Assembly (NCBI GenBank): GCA_002372855.1
Contig: DFIZ01000033.1
Location: forward strand, 10,308-26,834
From: Bacteroidales bacterium UBA3684
GTDB lineage: Bacteria; Bacteroidota; Bacteroidia; Bacteroidales; P3
Length of the DNA: 16,527 nucleotides
Direction: 5' to 3'
Below the pieces are notes generated by a model, which worked only from the letters and a program-made list of their open reading frames with translations, did no database searches and was not told the origin of the DNA. Shown here in pieces: positions 7,488 through 16,071 of this stretch (positions are counted from its first letter, which is position 1; each line of letters begins with the position of its first letter). Made by a program: the position numbers and the translations under genes.

Positions 7488-9149
7488 TTACCATTGTTGG
7501 TGAACAAGACGAACAGAACAACCATTCGATATTAGATTATCCGTAGCAGTAATGCTTACAGAACCATTAGTGAAGACGAGCGCATTAGCTTGATTATCAT
7601 CTGAGCCATACGTTGACGACCAATAATATCCATATGAACCAGCCCTAACAACTGAAGTTGCATCCTCATCTCCATATCTTGTTCCTGCTGCAGGAAGGAA
7701 TATTACACCAGCTGCCTCCAATTTGTCCCATTCTGCCTGAGTATAATTATTAGTTGTATAGCTTGTATATCCCGGAGTAAATGAAGGACGCGGTGCAGAG
7801 ATCTCGTCGTCATACACCCAAGCTGAGCTTGATGCATTCAAATCTGGCAGTAAAATAAGACCTTTTATGCCATTCACCGTAGCAAGTGCGCCTTTACCGG
7901 AACGAGTATTAATAAGATAGTTCCATTCTGCGCTTGTCAAAGTACGCCAAGACGTTCCAGAAGGAGTTGATCCATATTTTATAGTGGAACCATTATATAC
8001 ACCCCAGTCGGCATTAGCGTTTTCTCCGGTCAAATCAAAATTGGCATAATCACTTAATACATCCGATGAAGTATAGGAAGCACGACCACTCCAATCGCTT
8101 GTACCATAACCAAACAAATCATAGGGCAATCCAGGAGCAAACATATTACCCTCATTTTCAGTGCCAACATAATAATCTTGTCTTGAAGCAAACTCCCACT
8201 CAGTATGAGCGCTGCCACTCATAACAAGCTTTGCAACCAGATTACCGGGGGAGAAAGAAACATATTTGGTCATACCATTGGCAACTTTAAAGAAGCACTT
8301 CGAAGTACCATCAGCATAGAAAGGCGACTGGCGCTCCGTTCCAATTGTGTATACATAGCCTTTCTGCAGGGTAACCTGGCCCTGGGTCTTATGACGGATG
8401 GTCTCGCTACCATTATTCCATTCGAGATACAACGTAGTGGTAACACTACTACCAGTAATGGGGATGGCAACATACCAATAATCGCTCTCACCTGCAGAGG
8501 TTTTGCTATGAGTCATGTACAGGAACTCTCCAGCGCCACCCTGTGTGACACCCGCAAGAAATTGCGAACCATTTGCAGAAAGAGTATGGGAAGCAGGAGT
8601 AACAGTACCTTGTTTGGGAATTTTATTACCATCAAAACCAACTTTCACACCGGTGTAGCCGCCACCTGCACCCTGGGTATTGAGACGCAGGATTGCGCAA
8701 GCGGGAGCAAGCGTGATTGCATAGCCATTCTCGCGGGCAGTACCACAAAGGACTACCTTGTTATGGTCAGTGCTGTTGAGGGTGGAATTGAGGTTAAAGC
8801 TGTAGGTGTGCGCACTCTCGTTCCATTCGGCAACATCGCCGTCGGCATAGGCGACATAGAGTTCGGGTGCGGTAACGGTTTGCGAGGAATTAGCCCACCA
8901 TGTGCCGGAACCATCCTTGGAAAGGGTGAACTCGACACCATTGATATACACCTTGTCGCCTTCCTCGTAGATGATGCGGGAAAGGTCGTCGGTGAATTGG
9001 AGATAGGTCTTCTCGTTGTCGACAAACTTGGGTGCCTCGACACGGAATCGGTTTCCGGAGATAATCTGCTGTTCTTCCTCCTGCTCGCAAGCCGTGAAGA
9101 ACAGGCCGCAAAGGCCGAGCAGCATTGCAAAACGAATATTCTTCTTCAT
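7488..9149 (-). CDS. Surface lipoprotein with fimbrillin-like N-terminus and FISUMP-like C-terminal domain, 553 aa
   Basis: A type II signal peptide (MKKNIRFAMLLGLCGLFFTA) ends at lipobox FTAC with Cys21. The following EQEEEQQ is acidic, like the Bacteroidota lipoprotein export signal that sends lipoproteins to the outer surface. Residues about 35-270 are beta-rich and recall fimbrillin-like proteins (VTLQKGYVYTIG-type ending), an uncertain match. Residues about 285-553 carry a pattern common in Bacteroidales surface proteins: KYVSFSPGNL, YDLFGYGTSDW, DWGVYNG, WRTLTSAEWNYLINTR, VNGIKGLILLPD, GYYWSSTYGSDD, GCSVRLVH. This resembles the FISUMP/major paralogous domain. It is the middle gene of the operon, 36 nt after the small protein and 26 nt before the giant protein. 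The DNA for residues after about 273 (below 8330) is clearly AT-richer than that for the N-terminal half, and the switch falls at the domain boundary. No enzymatic role can be inferred. Confidence 0.85.
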   Translation of the reverse strand: MKKNIRFAMLLGLCGLFFTACEQEEEQQIISGNRFRVEAPKFVDNEKTYLQFTDDLSRIIYEEGDKVYINGVEFTLSKDGSGTWWANSSQTVTAPELYVAYADGDVAEWNESAHTYSFNLNSTLNSTDHNKVVLCGTARENGYAITLAPACAILRLNTQGAGGGYTGVKVGFDGNKIPKQGTVTPASHTLSANGSQFLAGVTQGGAGEFLYMTHSKTSAGESDYWYVAIPITGSSVTTTLYLEWNNGSETIRHKTQGQVTLQKGYVYTIGTERQSPFYADGTSKCFFKVANGMTKYVSFSPGNLVAKLVMSGSAHTEWEFASRQDYYVGTENEGNMFAPGLPYDLFGYGTSDWSGRASYTSSDVLSDYANFDLTGENANADWGVYNGSTIKYGSTPSGTSWRTLTSAEWNYLINTRSGKGALATVNGIKGLILLPDLNASSSAWVYDDEISAPRPSFTPGYTSYTTNNYTQAEWDKLEAAGVIFLPAAGTRYGDEDATSVVRAGSYGYYWSSTYGSDDNQANALVFTNGSVSITATDNLISNGCSVRLVHQQW

Positions 9150-9185
9150 ATTACTTTCCTTTCTTTTCCAGATTAAACAATTGGA

Positions 9186-9470
9186 TTAGAACCAACCACC
9201 GTTGGAGTACTGCCAGTTGCTGCTGCCACCGGCGTTGGAGTTATCCTCGTTGCCTCCCATCTCTGCCGCAATAATATTGCCATGGGAATCTTTCTTGGCA
9301 GCCTGGATAAGCATCTCCGTTTCAAGAGTGAGATTCAGGTTCTGCGCAGCATTGGCAACAATGCTGTTGGTAGAGTCTGCGAAACCTCTTTCCACACGGA
9401 ACTCCACGACGGTGAGCTGTGGAGATTCGTAGTTTTTCTTTTCTTTTTTCATATTTGTTTTATATTTCAT
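9186..9470 (-). CDS. Small conserved-type Bacteroidales protein, 94 aa (YExP...VEFxVExGFA motif)
   Basis: First gene of the operon. After a basic start (MKYKTNMKKEKKN) it has YESPQLTVVEFRVERGFADS. This recalls a loose class of small Bacteroidales proteins that start with K-x-Y-x-x-P and a hydrophobic stretch ending in GFA-S, often next to surface-protein genes. The tail is rich in Gly, Asn and Ser and ends in aromatics (GGNEDNSNAGG, then SSNWQYSNGGWF). There is no classical signal peptide, no lipobox and no double-glycine cleavage motif. The ATG at 9470 is preferred over 9452 because AGGA lies 6-9 nt upstream of it; the later start remains possible. Function is unknown. Possibilities are a co-expressed partner of the lipoprotein or giant protein, or a secreted peptide precursor; neither is shown by the sequence. 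Confidence 0.75.
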   Translation of the reverse strand: MKYKTNMKKEKKNYESPQLTVVEFRVERGFADSTNSIVANAAQNLNLTLETEMLIQAAKKDSHGNIIAAEMGGNEDNSNAGGSSNWQYSNGGWF

Positions 9471-9510
9471 TTATTCCTAATCAGTTCATTACCATATATC
9501 TATAGCATAA

Positions 9511-9528
9511 ACCACCCTTTTGGGGGGT
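9511..9528 (-). promoter_or_regulatory. Hairpin in the 5' leader of the surface-protein operon
   Basis: On the minus strand ACCCCCC, loop AAAA, GGGTGGT gives seven stem positions with one mismatch. It starts about 9 nt after the expected transcription start and 40 nt before the ATG at 9470. It could stabilise the mRNA or regulate it. No known riboswitch is recognised. Confidence 0.4.
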
Positions 9529-9543
9529 ATACACTACACAATG

Positions 9544-9574
9544 CAAAAGTACGAAGAATTATCGATTTGACAAA
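9544..9574 (-). promoter_or_regulatory. Promoter of the small protein-lipoprotein-giant protein operon
   Basis: On the minus strand, TTTG (9571-9574) is followed by exactly 19 nt and then TACTTTTG (9544-9551), a full match to the Bacteroidota housekeeping promoter TTTG-N19-TAnnTTTG. Transcription would start near 9537, leaving a leader of about 67 nt. This is the best promoter in the window. Confidence 0.85.
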
Positions 9575-9628
9575 TATTTTTTTCAACAGGGCGGGGAATT
9601 AACAAAAATTAAGACGGGTGCTCTGGGG

Positions 9629-9986
9629 TCTCAATCAGAATTATTTCTCAATCAGAATGAAAAGAACGAAAAGAGTTTTTTTCTCAATCAGATTGTAAAA
9701 GATTATAAAAGAAAAATTTGATGGTTCTGTTTTTCAATCAGAATGAAAAGAATAAAAAAGAATTGTTTCTCAATCAGAACTAAAAGAACAAAAAGAACTG
9801 TTTTTCAATCAGAACTAACAGAACTAAAAGATTTTTTTTCTCAATCAGATTGTAAAAGATTATAAAAGAAAAATTTGATGGTTCTTTTTAGTTCTGAATG
9901 AGAAGAGTTTCTGATAGTTCTTTTCATTCTGATTGAGATTTAGTTCTGATTGAGATTCAATTCTGATTGAGACCTAGTTCTGATTG
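9629..9986. repeat. Palindromic array of CAATCAGA-core repeats
   Basis: Seven units with core CAATCAGA read on the plus strand at 9632, 9649, 9685, 9735, 9771, 9806 and 9842 (steps 17, 36, 50, 36, 35, 36). Four cores read on the minus strand (TCTGATTG) at 9928, 9945, 9962 and 9979, with an exact 17-nt step. Degenerate copies lie at 9891-9915. The two halves face each other: 9646-9667 is a perfect 22-bp inverted repeat of 9917-9938, and the next 17 nt outward also match imperfectly. Between cores the sequence is A/G-rich (GAAAAGAAC, AAAGAACT). There is no equal-repeat/unique-spacer pattern, so it is not CRISPR. The right end supplies the last codons and the stop of the FeoB-associated gene. 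Function is unknown. Confidence 0.9.
9676..9885 (+). repeat. 53-bp direct repeat inside the CAATCAGA array
   Basis: Positions 9676-9728 and 9833-9885 are identical over 53 bp, 157 bp apart. Each runs from a T-run through CTCAATCAGATTGTAAAAG to ATTTGATGGTTCT. The identity against otherwise degenerate neighbours suggests a recent duplication or gene conversion within the array. Confidence 0.9.
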
Positions 9987-10138
9987 CGGTGCGGGGTGTT
10001 GCAGGAGCGGGAATGGGGGCAGTTCTGGCAGCCGCAGGAACAGCCTCCCCCACCCTTTCCCTTGAACATGCGGACGATGCGGCGGACGACGAGGAAAAGG
10101 GTGACGGCGAGGATGAGGATGACGATGAGGGTCTGCAT
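9974..10138 (-). CDS. FeoB-associated Cys-rich membrane protein, 54 aa
   Basis: A small gene downstream of feoAB, too short for common length cut-offs. It starts with ATG at 10138 (MQTLIVILILAVTLFLVVRR) and stops with TAG at 9974-9976. Residues 3-18 are one transmembrane helix. A basic stretch RRIVRMFKGKG follows, then a glycine run and the cysteine cluster CSCGCQNC with a further Cys46 (Cys33, 35, 37, 40, 46). This is the architecture of the FeoB_associated family (PF12669), found beside feoB and thought to assist ferrous iron transport, perhaps by binding iron or contacting the FeoB pore. It is probably co-transcribed with feoAB, 182 nt upstream. The last codons (NQN, stop) are made from the CAATCAGA repeat, so the C-terminal tail may have been reshaped by the array. 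Confidence 0.88.
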   Translation of the reverse strand: MQTLIVILILAVTLFLVVRRIVRMFKGKGGGGCSCGCQNCPHSRSCNTPHRNQN

Positions 10139-10195
10139 ACGGCGGATTGTTTTTATTGTCGGCGAATTGGGCGAATTTATTACGGCGGATTGTTG

Positions 10196-10298
10196 GTCGG
10201 CGAATTTTGCGAATTATGCGAATTGTTTTTGTGGGTTGGGTTGTCGGCGAATTGGGCGGATTATATTCTTATTCGCATAATTCGCAAAATTCGCCGAC
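10196..10298. repeat. 28-bp perfect inverted repeat of GCGAATT units after feoAB
   Basis: 10196-10223 and 10271-10298 are perfect reverse complements over 28 bp, separated by 47 nt. Each arm is itself a short tandem array with a 9-nt step (GGCGAATTT, TGCGAATTA, TGCGAAT). Further copies of GGCGAATT or GGCGGATT lie at about 10141-10190 and 10245-10260. It lies between the feoAB stop (10321) and the FeoB-associated gene (10138). In RNA it could fold into a long stem that separates or stabilises the two parts of the message (inference). Confidence 0.85.
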
Positions 10299-10320
10299 GT
10301 AAAGAAGAGAGGATTCGCCG

Positions 10321-12801
10321 TCAGAGGAGCAGGGAGCCGAGCTGGAAGACGAGTGTGGAGACCACCCAGGCGAGGCCTATGGTGTAGGCCATGGTGAAGA
10401 AGGCCCAGCGCCAGCGGCCGCTCTCGTTCTTGATGGCTATGACGGTGGAGAGGCACGGCATGTAGAGCAGGACGAAGAGGAGCATGGACAGGGCTGAGAG
10501 CGGGGCGCAGTCGCCATGGGAGCGGCGGAAGCCGTCGCCGATGAGCTGCGAGATGCGCAGTTCGTTGTCCTCGCTCTCGAAGTCGGCTTCCAGCGCCTCG
10601 GCCTCTTCGTCGCTGGTGGCATAGACGACGGCCATGGTGCTGGCCACAACCTCCTTGGCGCCCACGCCGGCGAGGATGGAGACACTCTGGCGCCAGTCGA
10701 AGCCGCAGGGGCGCATGGCGGGCTCGATGGCCTTGCCGATGCGGGCCATGTAGGAGTTCTCGGCCTGGCTACGGGTGTCGGGATTGGTGGGGAAATAGCT
10801 GAGAGCCCAGACGATGATGGAGGCGCCGAGGATGATGGTACCCATCTTCTTGAGGTACTCCTTGCCTTTCTCCCAGGTGTGGCGCAGGACGGCCTTGGCG
10901 GTGGGCATGCGATAGGGCGGCAGCTCCATGACGAACGGCAGGCTCTCGCCCTTGACGACGAAGCGACTGAAGAGCTTGGCCAGGAGGACAGCCATGACGA
11001 GGCCGAAGAGGTAGAGGCCCATGAGGACATAGGCGGCGTAGTGGCTGAAGAAGGCGGAGACCAGGATGACATAGACCGGGATGCGCGCGGAGCACGACAT
11101 CATGGGGATGACGAGCATGGTGAGCAGGCGGCTGCGGCGGTCCTCGATGGTGCGGGTGGCCATGACGGCGGGGACATTGCATCCGAAGCCCATGATCATG
11201 GGTATGAAGCTTTTGCCGTGGAGGCCCATGCGGTGCATGAGCTTGTCCATGATGAAGGCCGCGCGGGCCATGTAGCCGGAGTCCTCCATGAAGGAGATGA
11301 AGAGGTAGAGGATGAGGATGTTGGGCAGGAAGACGATGACGGAGCCCACGCCGCCGATGATACCGTCGGCGAGGAGGCTGCGCAGGGGGCCGTCGGACAT
11401 GTTGGCCGTCACGGCTTCGCCGAGCCAGCCGAAGAGGGCCTCGATCCAGTCCATGGGGTACTGGCCGAGGGCGAAGGTGCACCAGAAGGTGATGAACATG
11501 AAGACGAGGAAGACGGGGTAGCCGAGCCAGCGGTGGGTGACGATGGCGTCGATGCGGTCGGTGAGGGCATGGAGGGTGCTGCGCTCGTTCTTGACATAGC
11601 ACTCGGCCAGGGCGCCGCGGACGAAGGCATACTTAGCGTCGGTGATGGCGGACTCAATGTCCTGATGCTCAGTTTCGACATCGACTTTATGTCCCTTGTC
11701 GGTCTCGTTGTCCACCAGGCGGCGGCCGATGCCTTTCTTGAACTTCTCGGCAATCTGGTTGCGCATGCGGAGGACGCTGCCGTCGGGGTCGCGCTCGATG
11801 ACGTACTGCTCCAGCTGGTGGTCGTTTTCGAGGAGCTTGATGGCGAGGAAGCGGGTGGAGAGGGAGTCGGAGAAACCGTGCTCGTAGAGGTGGGTACGGA
11901 GCTGGGTGATGCAGGGCTCGAGGACGGGGCCGTGGTTGACGTGGATGTGGCGGTAGCGGGGGGTGGAGGGTGCCTGCCGGGTGTTCTGGGAGCTCTCGAA
12001 GACCTCGATGATCTTGTCGAAGAGGCGGTCGATGCCGTCGCCGGAGCGGCCGGTGGTGGGGACGATGGGCATGCCGAGGAGCGTGGAGAGCTGGTCGATG
12101 TCGAGGCGGTCGCCGCTCTTCTTGAGTTCGTCGTACATGTTGAGGGCCATGACCATGGTGATGTCCATGTCGATAAGCTGGGTGGTGAGGTAGAGGTTGC
12201 GCTGGAGGTTGGAGCCGTCGACGACGTTGAGGATGATGTCGGGATTTTTCTCCAGGATATGGCGGCGGACATAGAGCTCTTCGGGGGAATAGGCGGAGAG
12301 GGAGTAGGTGCCGGGGAGGTCGACAAGGTTGAAGGTGTAGCCGTTGTGGGAGAAGGTGCCGACCTTTTCGTCGACGGTGACGCCGCTGTAGTTGCCGACG
12401 CGCTCGTGGGCATGGGCGGCGATGTTGAAGATGCTGGTCTTGCCGCAGTTGGGGTTGCCGACGAGAGCGACATTGATGGTCTTGGAGCGTTCGTCGGCGA
12501 TGTGCTGTACGGGGGTGACGTCGGGATTTTCCAGGGGGCGGTAGTCGTCGTGGTTGGCGATTTCCTGCTGGGCTTCCTGTTCGGTGACTATCTCCACCTT
12601 CATGGCGTCGCTGCGACGGAGGGAGACTTCGAAGTTGAGGACACGGTATTTGATAGGGTCGTTGAGGGGGGCGTTGAGGATGGCCTCGACGGCGACGCCC
12701 TTGATGAATCCCATCTCGATTATACGCTTACGGAAGGCGCCGTGGCCCGAAACGCGCACCACGACACCACGTTCTCCAGTCTGTAATTCAGATAGTAACA
12801 T
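10321..12801 (-). CDS. feoB: Fused ferrous iron transporter FeoA-FeoB, 826 aa
   Basis: FeoB imports Fe2+ across the inner membrane, and its GTPase domain controls transport. Residues 1-74 are an SH3-like FeoA domain (LLSELQTGERGVVVRVSGHG), normally a separate protein and fused here, as in many Bacteroidota. The G domain has G1 GNPNCGKTS (115-123), G2 VTVDEK (141-146), G3 DLPG (161-164), G4 NMYD (221-224) and probable G5 TTGRSGDG (249-256). A helical regulatory domain (about 290-420) follows. The membrane domain (about 425-826) carries the gate signatures GFGCNVPA (538-545) and SCSARIPVY (569-577) and several hydrophobic helices. Length fits FeoA plus a normal FeoB of about 750 aa. The stop is at 10321, and the ATG at 12801 lies about 25 nt downstream of a -7 box. 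It is followed by the FeoB-associated gene. Intact, with all nucleotide-binding motifs present. Confidence 0.97.
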   Translation of the reverse strand: MLLSELQTGERGVVVRVSGHGAFRKRIIEMGFIKGVAVEAILNAPLNDPIKYRVLNFEVSLRRSDAMKVEIVTEQEAQQEIANHDDYRPLENPDVTPVQHIADERSKTINVALVGNPNCGKTSIFNIAAHAHERVGNYSGVTVDEKVGTFSHNGYTFNLVDLPGTYSLSAYSPEELYVRRHILEKNPDIILNVVDGSNLQRNLYLTTQLIDMDITMVMALNMYDELKKSGDRLDIDQLSTLLGMPIVPTTGRSGDGIDRLFDKIIEVFESSQNTRQAPSTPRYRHIHVNHGPVLEPCITQLRTHLYEHGFSDSLSTRFLAIKLLENDHQLEQYVIERDPDGSVLRMRNQIAEKFKKGIGRRLVDNETDKGHKVDVETEHQDIESAITDAKYAFVRGALAECYVKNERSTLHALTDRIDAIVTHRWLGYPVFLVFMFITFWCTFALGQYPMDWIEALFGWLGEAVTANMSDGPLRSLLADGIIGGVGSVIVFLPNILILYLFISFMEDSGYMARAAFIMDKLMHRMGLHGKSFIPMIMGFGCNVPAVMATRTIEDRRSRLLTMLVIPMMSCSARIPVYVILVSAFFSHYAAYVLMGLYLFGLVMAVLLAKLFSRFVVKGESLPFVMELPPYRMPTAKAVLRHTWEKGKEYLKKMGTIILGASIIVWALSYFPTNPDTRSQAENSYMARIGKAIEPAMRPCGFDWRQSVSILAGVGAKEVVASTMAVVYATSDEEAEALEADFESEDNELRISQLIGDGFRRSHGDCAPLSALSMLLFVLLYMPCLSTVIAIKNESGRWRWAFFTMAYTIGLAWVVSTLVFQLGSLLL

Positions 12802-12826
12802 GAGCGGATATTGTTTTTTAGTCCTG

Positions 12827-12834
12827 CAAAGATA
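12827..12834 (-). promoter_or_regulatory. Putative -7 element of the feo operon
   Basis: On the minus strand TATCTTTG matches TAnnTTTG and is followed by CAGG. The place for a -33 box falls in the stem of the upstream terminator, where no TTTG is seen. The leader would be about 20 nt. No recognisable Fur-type operator was seen. Confidence 0.5.
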
Positions 12835-12836
12835 CG

Positions 12837-12863
12837 AAAAAAAGGTGACCCGCAGGGGTCACC
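12837..12863 (-). terminator. Intrinsic terminator of the rho-ltaE operon
   Basis: On the minus strand, GGTGACCC (12863-12856) and GGGTCACC (12851-12844) form a perfect 8-bp stem with a 4-nt loop, followed at once by seven U (12843-12837). It lies about 95 nt after the threonine aldolase stop and only 2 nt before the feo -7 box. Confidence 0.92.
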
Positions 12864-12894
12864 ATTATTAGTGATTGTTTTTTTTTCTAGAGGG

Positions 12895-12955
12895 GATAGA
12901 GAGGATAGATGGGATAGATGCGATAGATGCGATAGATTGGGATAGAGGGGATAGA
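12895..12955. repeat. 9-bp tandem repeat (GATAGA core, seven copies)
   Basis: GATAGA starts at 12895, 12904, 12913, 12922, 12931, 12941 and 12950, steps of 9, 9, 9, 9, 10 and 9. Unit consensus is about GGGATAGAT. The array begins 2 nt after the threonine aldolase stop codon (minus strand) and ends before the terminator. It is an untranslated 3' repeat. The plain tandem pattern suggests slippage-prone DNA, with no function evident. Confidence 0.9.
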
Positions 12956-12957
12956 TT

Positions 12958-13985
12958 TTAGAGGAGTTTTTTTAGGGCGGAGAGGAAGTTGTGGATGTCG
13001 TCCTCGGTGGTGTCGAAGGAGCACATCCAACGGACGACGTTGGCGGCCTCGTCCCAGTCGTAGAAGAAGTATTCCTTCTGCAGGGCATGCCATACGTCGG
13101 CGGGCAGCTGGACGAAGACGCTGTTGACCTGGACAGGGTACATGACCTTCAGCGGATGGGTCGCGGTGAGGGGCTGGAGCTCGGAGCAGAGCAGCCGGGC
13201 CATGCGGTTGCTGTGCTCGGCGTTGCGACGCCAGAGGCCCGTGGAGAGGTAGGCCTCGAACTGGGCGGCCACGAAGCGCATCTTGCTGCAAAGCTGGGTC
13301 ATCTGCTTGCGGCGATACTTCATGTCCACATCCAAGGCGGGATTGAGCAGCACCACACTTTCGCCCATCAGCATGCCGTTCTTGGTTCCTCCGAAGGAGA
13401 GGCAGTCGACACCAAGGTCGGTGGTCATCTCCTTGAAGGTGCACCCCAAGGCGACGGCGGCATTGGCCAGGCGGGCGCCGTCCATGTGGAGGTACATGTT
13501 GTAGCTGTGGGCCAGGTCGGCCAAGGCGCGGATCTCGTCGAGGGTGTAGAGGGTGCCGAGTTCGGTGCTCTGGGTGATGCTGATGGCACGGGGCTGCGAG
13601 TGGTGCTCGAAGCCGAAGCCATGGAGGCGAGTCTTTACCAGCTCGGGCGTCAGTTTGCCGTCGGGGGTGTCAACCGTCAGCAGACGGCAGCCGACGACAC
13701 GCTGCGGCGCTCCGCACTCGTCGACATTGATATGCGCCGTCTCGGCACATACCACCGCTTCGTGGGAGCGGCACATGGCATCGATATTCAACACATTGGC
13801 TCCAGTGCCGTTGAAGACAAAATAGACCTTGGCCTGCGGGCCGAAGTGTTCGCGGAACAGCGCCTCGGTGCGGGCGCACCATTCGTCGTCGCCGTAGGCC
13901 AAAGCATGTTCCACATTGGCATCGGCGATGGCTTTCAATATCTCGGGGCTGATGCCCGAATGATTATCCGATCCGAATCCTCGTT

Positions 13986-13989
<4 letters not shown>
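12958..13989 (-). CDS. ltaE: Low-specificity L-threonine aldolase, 343 aa
   Basis: A PLP enzyme (fold type I) that cleaves L-threonine or L-allo-threonine to glycine and acetaldehyde in the cytoplasm. Signatures: N-terminal [23 protein letters not shown] (60-65); [12 protein letters not shown] with His86, which stacks on the cofactor; [10 protein letters not shown] with Asp170, which contacts the PLP pyridine nitrogen; and FGGTKNG with Lys203, the likely Schiff-base lysine. Length is normal for the family (about 340 aa). Its ATG overlaps the rho stop (ATGA at 13986-13989), so it is probably translationally coupled to rho. A 9-bp tandem repeat and a strong terminator follow the stop. It yields glycine, the substrate of the glycine cleavage system whose H protein is encoded at 16163, but the two genes are in separate, divergent units. 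Substrate preference for allo or non-allo threonine cannot be read from the sequence. Confidence 0.93.
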
Positions 13990-15863
<1,874 letters not shown>

Positions 15864-15980
15864 GTTTATCAGTTATTCCTTTTCCTAATCTTAGGATTAT
15901 TTACAAATCGACATATATCATTCTGATTTTCAAAACAACTCATAGAAAATCACCCTCACTGCCCATCTGTTTTGACGCTG

Positions 15981-15988
15981 CAAAAATA
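15981..15988 (-). promoter_or_regulatory. Putative -7 element of the rho-ltaE operon
   Basis: On the minus strand TATTTTTG matches TAnnTTTG and is followed by CAGCG. The upstream region is T/A-rich but has no TTTG at 19-21 nt. The leader would be about 110 nt and contains a 14-nt palindrome, TCCTAA-TC-TTAGGA (15883-15896). Confidence 0.45.
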
Positions 15989-16033
15989 AATCTTTTTTTC
16001 CAATTTAGAGAAAAAAAATACAAAAAAACAATC

Positions 16034-16057
16034 TTTTTTTCCACAGATGGAAAAAAA
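16034..16057. promoter_or_regulatory. Operator-like inverted repeat upstream of gcvH
   Basis: TTTTTTTCCA (16034-16043) and TGGAAAAAAA (16048-16057) form a perfect 10-bp inverted repeat around CAGA. It covers the -33 region of the gcvH promoter. A partial copy, TCTTTTTTTCCA followed by AAAAAAA, lies about 41 nt upstream (15991-16018), between the divergent gcvH and rho promoters. It could be a regulator site or curved A-tract DNA. Confidence 0.5.
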
Positions 16058-16061
16058 TGCG

Positions 16062-16069
16062 TACTTTTG
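16062..16069 (+). promoter_or_regulatory. -7 element of gcvH
   Basis: TACTTTTG, the same -7 box as in the promoter at 9544-9551, is followed by CAG. The -33 region is a T-run (16034-16040) rather than TTTG. Transcription would start near 16076, giving a leader of about 87 nt. Confidence 0.7.
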
Positions 16070-16071
16070 CA

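Noticed and set aside
9629..9986. CRISPR array
   Set aside because: Only an 8-10 nt core is constant, steps vary (17, 35, 36, 50 nt), half the copies are inverted, the filler is itself repetitive, and no cas gene is near.
9629..9986. Invertible promoter (phase-variation switch)
   Set aside because: The inverted repeats do not enclose the promoter at 9544-9574, no TAnnTTTG box was found between them, and no recombinase gene is present in the window.
10516..12786. Long open frame on the plus strand opposite feoAB (about 750 codons)
   Set aside because: Low-complexity Gly/Val/Asp/Glu composition with no motif. The opposite strand encodes an intact FeoA-FeoB with all G motifs.
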